From Chitinophaga sp. HK235 (lineage in GTDB: Bacteria > Bacteroidota > Bacteroidia > Chitinophagales > Chitinophagaceae): a stretch of DNA of 64,000 nt. Both the position numbers and the translations under genes were made by a program. Within the stretch, counting starts at the first letter, position 1; each line of letters opens with the position of its first letter. Shown here piece after piece: positions 35,381 through 43,683 of the stretch. The stretch spans positions 186,001 through 250,000 of the forward strand of contig NZ_CP073766.1 in assembly GCF_018255755.1 (NCBI RefSeq), in the 5' to 3' direction. The notes under the pieces were generated by a model, which had not been told where the DNA came from, did not search any database, and saw only the letters and a program-made list of their open reading frames with translations.

Positions 35381-36112
35381 TTAATGGTTAAAGGAAGCGA
35401 TGGCTTCTTTAATGCCTTCTCCGGAGGTTTCAAAAAAAGCGGGGCCAGAGAGCAATGTGGCTTTGATGATCGGCTGCGCCGGAGCAAGGTGTTGGTGTTG
35501 TAAGTATAGCTGTGTGCGATATGCGTTGATGATACCTTTAGTCACATTGCCTGTTACCTGTGCAGTGGGAGAGTTGATGCCGGCGTCTTTGATATCACTG
35601 GCAAAGGAAAACCTGGAGACACCGAGTCTTGCGGCTTCGCGCAGTGCTACAGTACCTACTGCGACCATTATATCCGCATTGAAATTGTTACGGTCACCCA
35701 GGCCTATCAATAGCAGCCGGGTGGCCTTTAAAGTGCCTTTAGGTGGTGTGATCAGTAAGGTTTCAAGATAATGGCCGGTGAACTTTCCACTCTTTCGCAG
35801 TGCGGTGATCTGTCCTTTGAGTGCTTGATCAAGATGCACCATACCATTCAGTTGAGCGGGTAATGCCGGTGGATTGAAAATATCCCCTTCGGTATACTCA
35901 AATACACAGGCGACCTGTAAAGGAGCGCTGGCGGAAGAAGGGCCCTGTACAAGTCCTTCGATCGCCATACCATCAACTTTACCCCAGATCTTTGAAGTGC
36001 CTACCGGTGTGGTTTTTACGATCGTGTCTTGTTGCTGTGCAAAGCCTGCTGTATGCAGCAGGAGAAGAGGAATACTCATGAAAGCCATTATCCCGTTGCG
36101 ATAATTTTTCAT
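35381..36112 (-). CDS. Secreted protein with only the M17 aminopeptidase N-terminal domain
   Basis: 243 residues from MKNYRNGIMAF (36112). Signal peptide (FMSIPLLLLHTAGFAQQ), then a fold like the non-catalytic N-terminal domain of leucyl aminopeptidase (M17): VACVFEYTEGDIFNPPALPAQLNG, LLIGLGDRNNFNADIMVAVGTVALREAARLG. The catalytic zinc domain is wholly absent. In M17 enzymes this domain aids hexamer assembly or regulation; as a free periplasmic protein its job is unknown. Same operon as the porin and amidohydrolase. Confidence 0.8.
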   Translation of the reverse strand: MKNYRNGIMAFMSIPLLLLHTAGFAQQQDTIVKTTPVGTSKIWGKVDGMAIEGLVQGPSSASAPLQVACVFEYTEGDIFNPPALPAQLNGMVHLDQALKGQITALRKSGKFTGHYLETLLITPPKGTLKATRLLLIGLGDRNNFNADIMVAVGTVALREAARLGVSRFSFASDIKDAGINSPTAQVTGNVTKGIINAYRTQLYLQHQHLAPAQPIIKATLLSGPAFFETSGEGIKEAIASFNH

Positions 36113-36151
36113 GGCCGGACCGTGAAATACCTTATTCATAATTTATCATTT

Positions 36152-37540
36152 TTAGAATTTGAAACTGAGCCTGGTGTTGATGAAGAGTCCGTCCTTTGGA
36201 GTGGGGACCACCTCTTTGATAAAGGCACCCACCTTGAAATACTGTATGCCGCAGTTCAGGGAAGTGTAGTTGTTCATGCTGTACACGATGCTGGCGAGAT
36301 AAGCTGTACCGATATATTTTTTCAGCGATGCCGAACCCGGGAGGTTGAATGTTCCGCTGGGCCTGTAAATGCCGTCCTGTGCGGAGTAGCGCCAGTTCAT
36401 GACCACATCGGCCTGCGCCAGCATTTTCTTCCCGATATTGATAGTTGCATATGGATGAATGTCTATCAGGTTCACAGGTCCTATCTGCGGACTGAATCCG
36501 AAATAGCCTCCTTTCGGATAGATCGGGTTGAAAGACTGAAGATCTCCGTCTCCTTTTTTTCGATCACCGGAGATATAATCATTTCTTAGATTGAGAGAGG
36601 GTTTGCCGTTGATATGCTCAAAGAGATAACCGGCTTCCACAGATGCTGTCCATGCATTAATATTGCCACTGCCGAAAGATCCGAACTGCCAGGCTGCTTC
36701 CAGGTTGTAAATAAATCCGCTGCGATATCTCCATACCCTGGTGCCGACGGTGTGACGCAATTCTTTTTGGGCTCCTTCTTCAAATACAGACCTGTCGCGC
36801 CTGATGCCGATATAATAGAGATCTATATTCGGAAGTGTGGGGACAGTCATTTTGCCGTATACTCCCCAGAGGTTTATTTCCCTGCTTGATTTGTTATCTA
36901 ATGCACCTGGGTTGATGGTGTCCGCCATCATCACAAATCCATCGATACTCCAGCGGGGAGAGGTGTAAATGAGTTTGGCCCCGTCGAAATACAATCTGAC
37001 ATTAGGACCTTCCCTCACGGAAATCAGCCTTCCGCTGCCGTAGTCAAGTTCCTGTCTGCCTGCACGGAGGATGAGCGCCTGATCTTTTTTTCTGATGATG
37101 GCTGCATCGATGAAGAGGTTCTGTACATTGAATCTGTCTTCATCGATGGGCCGCGCACCGTTCTTTCTTCCGGTTTCCCATGCACTCCTGATCTGCGTGA
37201 AAATGCGAAACCTGCTATTCAGATGCAGGTCCGCATGCAGGTCGTAACGTTGCAGCAAAAAGCCGTTATGTCCAATGCCCAGCCTGCCCCAGTCTTCATT
37301 GTTGAAGTCAACATATTCCAGTCTGGCGGAGCCGCCAAATGAAACATAGGCGCTGCCGCGCTTTGATAAGCGGGTGTATTTTATTTTCCGGTAAAGATCA
37401 CTGGTGGAGTCCCTGAGATTTGAATAGTCTTCATCGAAGCGCATCAGCCTGAAGCTTTGTCCGTTCATCCGGGTGGATGTCAGCAAAGCGATCATAAGAA
37501 CAGCATACCCAATGAGACCAGGGAGGCGTTTAGTTGGCAA
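36152..37540 (-). CDS. Alginate-export-family outer-membrane porin
   Basis: 462 residues. Signal peptide ending MNGQ, then a beta-barrel of the alginate export (AlgE-like) family: GSARLEYVDFNNEDWG, RFRIFTQIRSAWETGRKNG, LRAGRQELDYGSGRLIS, and a C-terminal strand ending LSFKF. Despite the name, members in Bacteroidota are rarely tied to alginate; they are probably substrate-specific outer-membrane channels. Second gene of the ten-gene operon, 24 nt after the isochorismatase-like gene. Confidence 0.88.
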   Translation of the reverse strand: MPTKRLPGLIGYAVLMIALLTSTRMNGQSFRLMRFDEDYSNLRDSTSDLYRKIKYTRLSKRGSAYVSFGGSARLEYVDFNNEDWGRLGIGHNGFLLQRYDLHADLHLNSRFRIFTQIRSAWETGRKNGARPIDEDRFNVQNLFIDAAIIRKKDQALILRAGRQELDYGSGRLISVREGPNVRLYFDGAKLIYTSPRWSIDGFVMMADTINPGALDNKSSREINLWGVYGKMTVPTLPNIDLYYIGIRRDRSVFEEGAQKELRHTVGTRVWRYRSGFIYNLEAAWQFGSFGSGNINAWTASVEAGYLFEHINGKPSLNLRNDYISGDRKKGDGDLQSFNPIYPKGGYFGFSPQIGPVNLIDIHPYATINIGKKMLAQADVVMNWRYSAQDGIYRPSGTFNLPGSASLKKYIGTAYLASIVYSMNNYTSLNCGIQYFKVGAFIKEVVPTPKDGLFINTRLSFKF

Positions 37541-37564
37541 TTGGAATAGATTTAAACTGAGGGC

Positions 37565-38197
37565 TTAGTGTTTCAGCATATTGTGGGCATAGTGAATACC
37601 GATACCATAAGCGCCACCGTATTTTTTCATGAGATCAGTAACAGGCTTATAGGTTTCCTGACGGGCCCAGTCACGCTGGAGTTCCAGCAGATACTGAATA
37701 GATGTCACTGGTTTTACACCGGCATGTACCATTCTTTGAACAGAGCGTTCGTGTGCTTCTGCACTCACATCGCCGCAGGCGTCGGTGATTACATAAACAT
37801 CATAGCCTTCTTCGAGGGCAGAGAGGGCAGGGCCTACAATGCAAACGCCTGTCCACAGACCGGCCATGACCAGTTTCTTTTTTCCTTTGCCCACAATAGC
37901 TTTGTAGGCAGCTTCATCTTCCCAGGTATTCATAGTGGTGCGATCAATGTAACCAGATGTAGCCTGTGGGTAAAATTCTTCGATCTCTGGAAATACAGGG
38001 CCGGAAAAAGATTCTTCTGCTACAGTAGTCACAATGGTTGGAACATTAAATATCCTGGAAGCACCAGCAATGATGGCAGCGTTGGTTCTTAGTTCGCTTA
38101 AAGCAATGCTTTTGGTAGCAAAGCCCATTTGGCCTTCAAAATCGATCAGGATCAGTGCATGATTGTTGGGAGACAGTAAGTTGGTAGATGGTTTCAT
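37565..38197 (-). CDS. Isochorismatase-like cysteine hydrolase
   Basis: 210 residues. Catalytic triad of the family: Asp19 in LILIDFEGQ, Lys in GKGKKKLVMAGL and the nucleophile Cys in WTGVCIVGPAL. It belongs to the YcaC-like hydrolases of unknown substrate rather than to true isochorismatases. It heads the operon that runs on without a gap over 30 nt to 27545, and carries a sigma54-like promoter and a palindrome upstream. Confidence 0.9.
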   Translation of the reverse strand: MKPSTNLLSPNNHALILIDFEGQMGFATKSIALSELRTNAAIIAGASRIFNVPTIVTTVAEESFSGPVFPEIEEFYPQATSGYIDRTTMNTWEDEAAYKAIVGKGKKKLVMAGLWTGVCIVGPALSALEEGYDVYVITDACGDVSAEAHERSVQRMVHAGVKPVTSIQYLLELQRDWARQETYKPVTDLMKKYGGAYGIGIHYAHNMLKH

Positions 38198-38220
38198 TTT
38201 AAATATTTTTCTCCCGTAGA

Positions 38221-38236
38221 GTCAATTCAGATGCCT
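38221..38236 (-). promoter_or_regulatory. Sigma54-type -24/-12 promoter
   Basis: On the minus strand AGGCATCTGAATTGAC aligns with TGGCACG-N4-TTGCA, keeping GGCA, the spacing and TTG, with the last C of the -12 GC changed to A. It lies about 24 nt before the start codon at 38197 and 64 nt downstream of the palindrome at 38287-38310, a normal enhancer spacing. Confidence 0.6.
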
Positions 38237-38286
38237 GTTTGTAATGTATTGATAATCAATTGTTAAGTGAAGTTTTAAATGGTATG

Positions 38287-38310
38287 AATTTTACGATATT
38301 TCGTAGAATT
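38287..38310. promoter_or_regulatory. Palindrome upstream of ten-gene operon (enhancer candidate)
   Basis: A 24-nt dyad with 10 of 12 positions paired; its core is TTACGATATTTCGTAG. The core matches the perfect palindrome at 25843-25858 as TTACGRTATWYCGTAR. Position and symmetry fit a binding site for a Fis-type sigma54 activator. Confidence 0.65.
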
Positions 38311-38435
38311 ATGAAAAGAAGAAGTTTAAGTGACTATTTTAGTCACGGGCAGGGCTGTATCATAGCGGTATTTCACATCGGTCCATTAATACCACATGTG
38401 GTCAGCTTTGAGGTTAAAACCCGCTATGCTGACCA

Positions 38436-41036
38436 TCAGTTTTTCATAAGTGTATAACCTCCATCGAGGCATTCAAAAATAAGATGATCGTCGGAACTCA
38501 TGTTTGGCAGGTCGATTGCCGGCAATACGCTGTTGACTTTTTCTGTTACCACCCAAAGCCCTACTATATTTTTGCCAAACGGACTCTTGAATGTATAGTA
38601 ACACAACAAATTCTTCCCTTTAAATATGTCTGTGCCTACCTTAATTTCATTTGCTTTGACGGAGAGGGGATAGTACTTTCTTAATCGGCTGATAAGGCTA
38701 TTATTGTTTTCGTTGCCTACGACAACCAGATTATAGGTCAATAAGTCCTCCTCTGACACCTGTTTGTCAGCTTTCATCCGCCAATCACTGTAATACTTTT
38801 TTTTCCAGTGTTTTGCGAGAGAATCAGCAAATGTTTTTGAAGAGTCGCCGTATACAACCAGAAATGGCCGGCCAAATACCTCATCAATTTTGGGCCTATA
38901 TGATACCATTGAATCGCTAATGTTGAAAGTATACTTTCCCTCTGTCAGGGTGGGGGAATTGACTTTTCTTCCATTAATAATAATATGGGATAGACATTGG
39001 ATGGTGGGGATAGCAGAGGCATTAAGGCTCAAACACTTCACATTTCTTGTTTTCAAAAACAGTGAGCCATTGTTAAAACAAACATCAACATCTGCCCTAA
39101 CATCAGCACTAATCATGCGAAAATCCCCCCAGGATTTTTGTGCATAGGTATCAGAATATGAAGAGAACAGGATTTTTCCTTTATTTCTTAGCATTTTTCT
39201 GGTGGAGAAAAAGGAGAAAACATCATAGTAGTAATCTTTTGGAGCGACAAAGTGTGTGCCTTCATTTGCCACTTTTAGCTGTGATGACCCAAACTTTCCA
39301 TAGTGATTACTGTAAAACTTTCTAACCATATCTATGGGGACCATTTCGTCATTGATAGCCCCTTTAATGAATACATGAGATTTATATAAATTCTGAAGAA
39401 GGTTGACAGGGTTGAGTTGCTCACTTATGTAATTACTTCCAATGTAAGGATTTACCAATGCACATCCGGCCACAATATCCGGTAAACGGGTGGCATTAAG
39501 CAATGCGGTCGTCGCACTGGCGCTATTGCCAAGTAAAAAGATTCTGTCGGTATCGATGGGGTAATGTCTCTTTACTGCGGAAATTGACTCCATTAAGTCA
39601 TAAGTTCCTATCGCATTCGTTCCTGGCTGTCCTCTCAAATCGACCCACATAACTGCGAAACCAAACTTATCTGCAAGATGCCAGGTCGCAGTCATCTCAT
39701 CCAAATTTGAAATAGCCCAACTGGACTCAAGCGGAATATCACCGGCGGATGGGAATGGCATGATTATCAAAAGCGGTAATTTACGGGTACCCATTCTCCA
39801 GCTATGATAAATATGCACGCCATAGAATTGCAAACTACTATCCAACTTGGACACAAAACCATTTAAAAACCAATCGTACATCAAATTCCTGCCATTTGAC
39901 GACCGAAATTGTTTGAGAAAATCATTCAATTCTTTAGCAAAGAAAACTCTGTTTCTATCCCAGAATCTCACATCGTGCAATTCCCCATTCATATGAAAGC
40001 CAGTAACATAAGTCAGTCGGTTCATTGAAGCATTCATATTGATACGTGTCTGCGCATCACCTATCAGCTGTGAAACCCGTTGGGTTTCCCTCTTCATTCC
40101 CTGATAGTATTCTGCAAAATTGCCATAGAAGAAATCTTCCTCCAATGAGCCGCGACTGGTTGTTATTTTGAGGGTATAGAAAGTATTTTTCTGTTTACCC
40201 TCCAATGAAAAAGCAGCGGATCCGGTATTGGCAACTGTTTTCCAGTTATTGATAAATCCACTACTAACTATTTTGTCATCTCCATCCTTAAGCTGATACT
40301 GTACCATACTGTCTAAGGCAAAAGGCCCCAGATAAATGTGCAGCATGTCACCGGAGTCAAGAATTGGCTTGTGGATAAAGTCCGATGCATAATCTTTGAT
40401 ATAGTAATCCCGGGCGTAGCCAATGCTTGAAACATATGCACCGAAATGCCAGTGAGTAAGATAAGAACTGAGGTCATGAACACCAACTTTCACCTGCAGA
40501 TGGTTCAATCCGCTTTTTAAGTTAACCGGAATGTATTCCTCATAGAATTTCTGCTGATTCCGTTTACTGGAACCACGATAAACCAAAGAACCATTTAACC
40601 ATATCTTCAGTGTTTGGGACGAGTTGACTAAAAGCATCACCAGGGTGTCACTTGAAGAAACCAGCGTGGAAAAAAGGTATTTAACAGCACGTTTCTTTTC
40701 TTCCTGCTTCTTTAGGAATTTAATAAGTGGAAAAGGCACCGAGTCAGCTTTAATGGTAATTTTAGACCGGGAGAAAAATCCGGGCAACTTATCATACATA
40801 TATTCGGATATACTATCTTCGTTTAAACCTATTGCTGACAAAAAGTTAGTATCCTGATATCGCTGGTCGGCGACCAGGCTTGAATCAAATTCAAACTGAT
40901 CTGATATGAGCCACTTGTTTATAAACGTCGCACTGTCAAGGCTGTCCGGTAGCCTGTTTTCGGGAACCTTTATCTTGTTGCAGCTTGCAGCAGCAAGCAG
41001 TACAACTATCAGGAGAGATGCTATTTTTATTGGCAT
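38436..41036 (-). CDS. Large lipoprotein with C-terminal S9-like alpha/beta hydrolase
   Basis: 866 residues. Lipobox AASC (Cys19). An N-terminal beta-rich region (about 100-320, with WLNGSLVYRGSS suggesting a carbohydrate-binding-like sandwich) precedes an alpha/beta-hydrolase domain of the prolyl-oligopeptidase/esterase type (about 390-640): MPFPSAGDIP, FLLGNSASAT with nucleophile Ser505, acid in GAINDEMVPID, His in NEGTHFVAP. A further domain follows to the end. Last gene of the Cys-peptide operon; its start overlaps the stop of the preceding gene by 10 nt. It could trim, deacylate or process a secreted product; that is inference. Confidence 0.75.
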   Translation of the reverse strand: MPIKIASLLIVVLLAAASCNKIKVPENRLPDSLDSATFINKWLISDQFEFDSSLVADQRYQDTNFLSAIGLNEDSISEYMYDKLPGFFSRSKITIKADSVPFPLIKFLKKQEEKKRAVKYLFSTLVSSSDTLVMLLVNSSQTLKIWLNGSLVYRGSSKRNQQKFYEEYIPVNLKSGLNHLQVKVGVHDLSSYLTHWHFGAYVSSIGYARDYYIKDYASDFIHKPILDSGDMLHIYLGPFALDSMVQYQLKDGDDKIVSSGFINNWKTVANTGSAAFSLEGKQKNTFYTLKITTSRGSLEEDFFYGNFAEYYQGMKRETQRVSQLIGDAQTRINMNASMNRLTYVTGFHMNGELHDVRFWDRNRVFFAKELNDFLKQFRSSNGRNLMYDWFLNGFVSKLDSSLQFYGVHIYHSWRMGTRKLPLLIIMPFPSAGDIPLESSWAISNLDEMTATWHLADKFGFAVMWVDLRGQPGTNAIGTYDLMESISAVKRHYPIDTDRIFLLGNSASATTALLNATRLPDIVAGCALVNPYIGSNYISEQLNPVNLLQNLYKSHVFIKGAINDEMVPIDMVRKFYSNHYGKFGSSQLKVANEGTHFVAPKDYYYDVFSFFSTRKMLRNKGKILFSSYSDTYAQKSWGDFRMISADVRADVDVCFNNGSLFLKTRNVKCLSLNASAIPTIQCLSHIIINGRKVNSPTLTEGKYTFNISDSMVSYRPKIDEVFGRPFLVVYGDSSKTFADSLAKHWKKKYYSDWRMKADKQVSEEDLLTYNLVVVGNENNNSLISRLRKYYPLSVKANEIKVGTDIFKGKNLLCYYTFKSPFGKNIVGLWVVTEKVNSVLPAIDLPNMSSDDHLIFECLDGGYTLMKN

Positions 41037-42829
41037 TTAACTTTTTTTTTCAATCCTTTCTTTAAATGGAACAGCTCCAATGCTGCCTGATGTTTAATCT
41101 GGTAGGCGTTTTCACTATGTACTTTAATCTCTAACTGACCTATCCGGATGGCCCATTTTTCCATTTCGCTTTCGTTTCCAAGAGATTTATTTAACATCAT
41201 TAAAAGATACATGGGGGTAAGGCGGCCAGGAACCGTTTCATTTGCGGTGAGATAACTGGATGCTGCTTTATGGAAAACATTCAGCTTCTCATAAGAAAGT
41301 CCTTTAAAGCAAAGTGTCTCGCAATTACAATAGCGATTTTCGAGTTGTAAAAGCAGATTAACGCATCGCTGGTAATCCTCCCTCTTATAAGAGCGTAACG
41401 CATAATCATAAACAAACTGCGGATTTACAGCCAGCGTTGTGTAAAGCATCGCATACTCATCCACTTCGGAAAGCGTTCTAATGCCTGTCATTAGCTGGGA
41501 ATCCACCTTTTTCCATCTAATACTGCTCTTGTATACAAGTAAAGAAAATAACAAAAAGGGAATAAAAGAAATCACCAGTGGTCTGATTCCTGCCTTTAGT
41601 TGAATACTCCATCTGTGGCCACTATTATAGTGTAAAAATGCAACTGATGTGAAGAAGATCAGCACTGTGGGCAGATAATGTAAGGGATATGAAAATATCG
41701 AGGCAACCAAAAATACCTTGAAAACCAGAAACATGCTAAATGATGCAAAATCTCTTCGCTTCAGACTTTGAAGATTACAGGCTATAAACCATATTATAAA
41801 AAGCATGACTAAGCCGAGTGAGCACCAACCGATTTCACAGGCAATCTGAAGGTACTCATTAAAGGCATATGCTGGAGTATCGGTAGCCTGAATGTGAATG
41901 CGATTTTGAGGATCTCTAAGGACTTTCGCCTGATATTGGTAATACTGGGATTGATATCTGTTAAACCCAACTCCCCAAGGCCAGTTATCAGCAGCCATTT
42001 CTATGGATGTAAGATATATGAATGCCCGCCCCTTGCTGGATTCCTTTTTAAAATCCTGTAGTTTATTAACAATAAAGGCCGTAATAACAACTACTACACT
42101 CAGAATGACAACCCGTGTTATCTGACGTTTAAAAAAGTAATACGTATATGACAAAAGCAGCATTAATAAACAGACCCAGGTTGTCCTGGCCTGCAACAAA
42201 ACAAGCACCACTACTGTTAAAAAAACTGCCAGTGAAGAAAATAGCACCCAACTTGTATTCGTAATATATAGCTGGATACTGTAGATACAAAATGGAATTA
42301 ACAACGTTAAGAACAGTGCAAAAAGGCCAGTATTATCAAACGCTGACAGATTTCCCGGGGATAGATGTCCAAACTGCAGATATTGTTTCAACCCTTTGTA
42401 CAGACAGAATATACTGAGTATACTCAGGATTAGCGTGCAACATATCGAGAAATCCCCGAGTATTGAAACACCATGTTTTTCAAACTGAACCCGTAAACTG
42501 GCGTAAAAGAGCAAAACGGCCAGCAAATCAGTTCCCTCGAACAGAAAAAACCTCCATCCATCCAACAATAAAAGCTGAACCAGGCAAATTAACAAAACAA
42601 CCAGTAGTAGTATTTCACCGACTGTGAACTTTAAATCGGGGCGTCTTCCCAAAAAAGTAATTACACCAAAGAGAAATATTAGCACCTCTATCGATACCTT
42701 ATAGGTATCGAAAAAATAATTATCTCGTATAAAAAGCTTAACAAATATGGCCATTACAATCGCTGCAAGGATAAACCGAATAGCCAATTTTTGTATAAAC
42801 AAGATGTGTCTAAGCCTCTGAATCCCCAT
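41027..42829 (-). CDS. O-antigen-ligase-like membrane protein with TPR-like tail
   Basis: 600 residues from MGIQRLRHI (42829), which starts 7 nt after the upstream stop. About twelve membrane helices with a large periplasmic loop containing NWPWGVGFNRYQSQYYQYQ, the landmark of the Wzy/WaaL ligase-polymerase family; the C-terminal 130 residues are soluble and TPR-like (YEKLNVFHKAASSYLTANETVP). Family members join glycans to lipid A or other acceptors, including proteins. No glycosyltransferases are nearby, so its presence beside a Cys-rich lipoprotein is unusual. Confidence 0.82.
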   Translation of the reverse strand: MGIQRLRHILFIQKLAIRFILAAIVMAIFVKLFIRDNYFFDTYKVSIEVLIFLFGVITFLGRRPDLKFTVGEILLLVVLLICLVQLLLLDGWRFFLFEGTDLLAVLLFYASLRVQFEKHGVSILGDFSICCTLILSILSIFCLYKGLKQYLQFGHLSPGNLSAFDNTGLFALFLTLLIPFCIYSIQLYITNTSWVLFSSLAVFLTVVVLVLLQARTTWVCLLMLLLSYTYYFFKRQITRVVILSVVVVITAFIVNKLQDFKKESSKGRAFIYLTSIEMAADNWPWGVGFNRYQSQYYQYQAKVLRDPQNRIHIQATDTPAYAFNEYLQIACEIGWCSLGLVMLFIIWFIACNLQSLKRRDFASFSMFLVFKVFLVASIFSYPLHYLPTVLIFFTSVAFLHYNSGHRWSIQLKAGIRPLVISFIPFLLFSLLVYKSSIRWKKVDSQLMTGIRTLSEVDEYAMLYTTLAVNPQFVYDYALRSYKREDYQRCVNLLLQLENRYCNCETLCFKGLSYEKLNVFHKAASSYLTANETVPGRLTPMYLLMMLNKSLGNESEMEKWAIRIGQLEIKVHSENAYQIKHQAALELFHLKKGLKKKVKCQ

Positions 42830-42836
42830 AACATTA

Positions 42837-43673
42837 TCAGTCTGCAAGGAGGTCACTAACCAACTTCTCGGCACTCTCCAGGTCACCACGTAAAACAATG
42901 TGGCCATCGTGGATAACTATAACAGTGGGATAGTGCCCTACATTGAAAATCCTGGCCATTGAATCGTTTTCTGCGCTCAACTGCTCAAAGCTATACCGGA
43001 GTTTATTTTTATCCGGATTTGTATGCCCGTTCTTTAGAGGAATATTTACAGAAAAAATGGCAACACGCTGGTTTTCTTTCATTTTTTGATAGAATTGTTC
43101 CAGTCTGGGGAACTTTTGATAGCATGCAGCGCAGGCAGTGTTCCAAAAGTCAAATACAACTATTTTATTTTTGATTGTGCCGGTATCAATGAGGTATCCG
43201 TTTTGTGCACGGAGCTGGAAAGCAGGAACCTCTTCCCGGACCTGAGGTGAGAAGGAACCATAGTTTTCCTTAAGTAGCCATTTGGCGTATATTGGGCCCG
43301 CTGCAAATACACTGAAAGCAGAATAAGTTAACAAAACCAGAATGCTGCTACGGAGTGTTATCCTCGCGATGTAATAACCAACAATACAACCCAAAACAAG
43401 ATTGAGCGTACTTGGTATAGCTAACTCCCCGAAGTTCTTTTTGACCAGTATAACAACACTCAAAACTGCCACAGGAGAAAAAAGAAAAATAAATACTGTG
43501 AGATTTGTCACCCTATTTCGTTTCATGGCTATGCTCATGATCCATACACTAATGGCATATACAATACCTCCAATTGCGAAACGCATCGAATGACTAAAAC
43601 TACCTATCCATGCTGTTACAAAAAACAAAAGCAATGACATGAGTAACAGTAAAAAATAGTTCAATAACTTCAT
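42837..43673 (-). CDS. Membrane-anchored thioredoxin-fold protein
   Basis: 278 residues from MKLLNYFLLL (43673; 43679 is also possible). Four to five membrane helices (about 1-125), then a periplasmic TlpA-like thioredoxin domain with CAAC (Cys181, Cys184), FDFWNTACAAC, and the cis-Pro region GHYPTVIVIHDG. The membrane part has no VKOR-type cysteine pair that I can see. It probably forms, breaks or shuffles disulfides of exported partners; the neighbouring eight-Cys lipoprotein is the obvious client. 10 nt or less from both neighbours. Confidence 0.82.
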   Translation of the reverse strand: MKLLNYFLLLLMSLLLFFVTAWIGSFSHSMRFAIGGIVYAISVWIMSIAMKRNRVTNLTVFIFLFSPVAVLSVVILVKKNFGELAIPSTLNLVLGCIVGYYIARITLRSSILVLLTYSAFSVFAAGPIYAKWLLKENYGSFSPQVREEVPAFQLRAQNGYLIDTGTIKNKIVVFDFWNTACAACYQKFPRLEQFYQKMKENQRVAIFSVNIPLKNGHTNPDKNKLRYSFEQLSAENDSMARIFNVGHYPTVIVIHDGHIVLRGDLESAEKLVSDLLAD

Positions 43674-43683
43674 ATGCATATAT

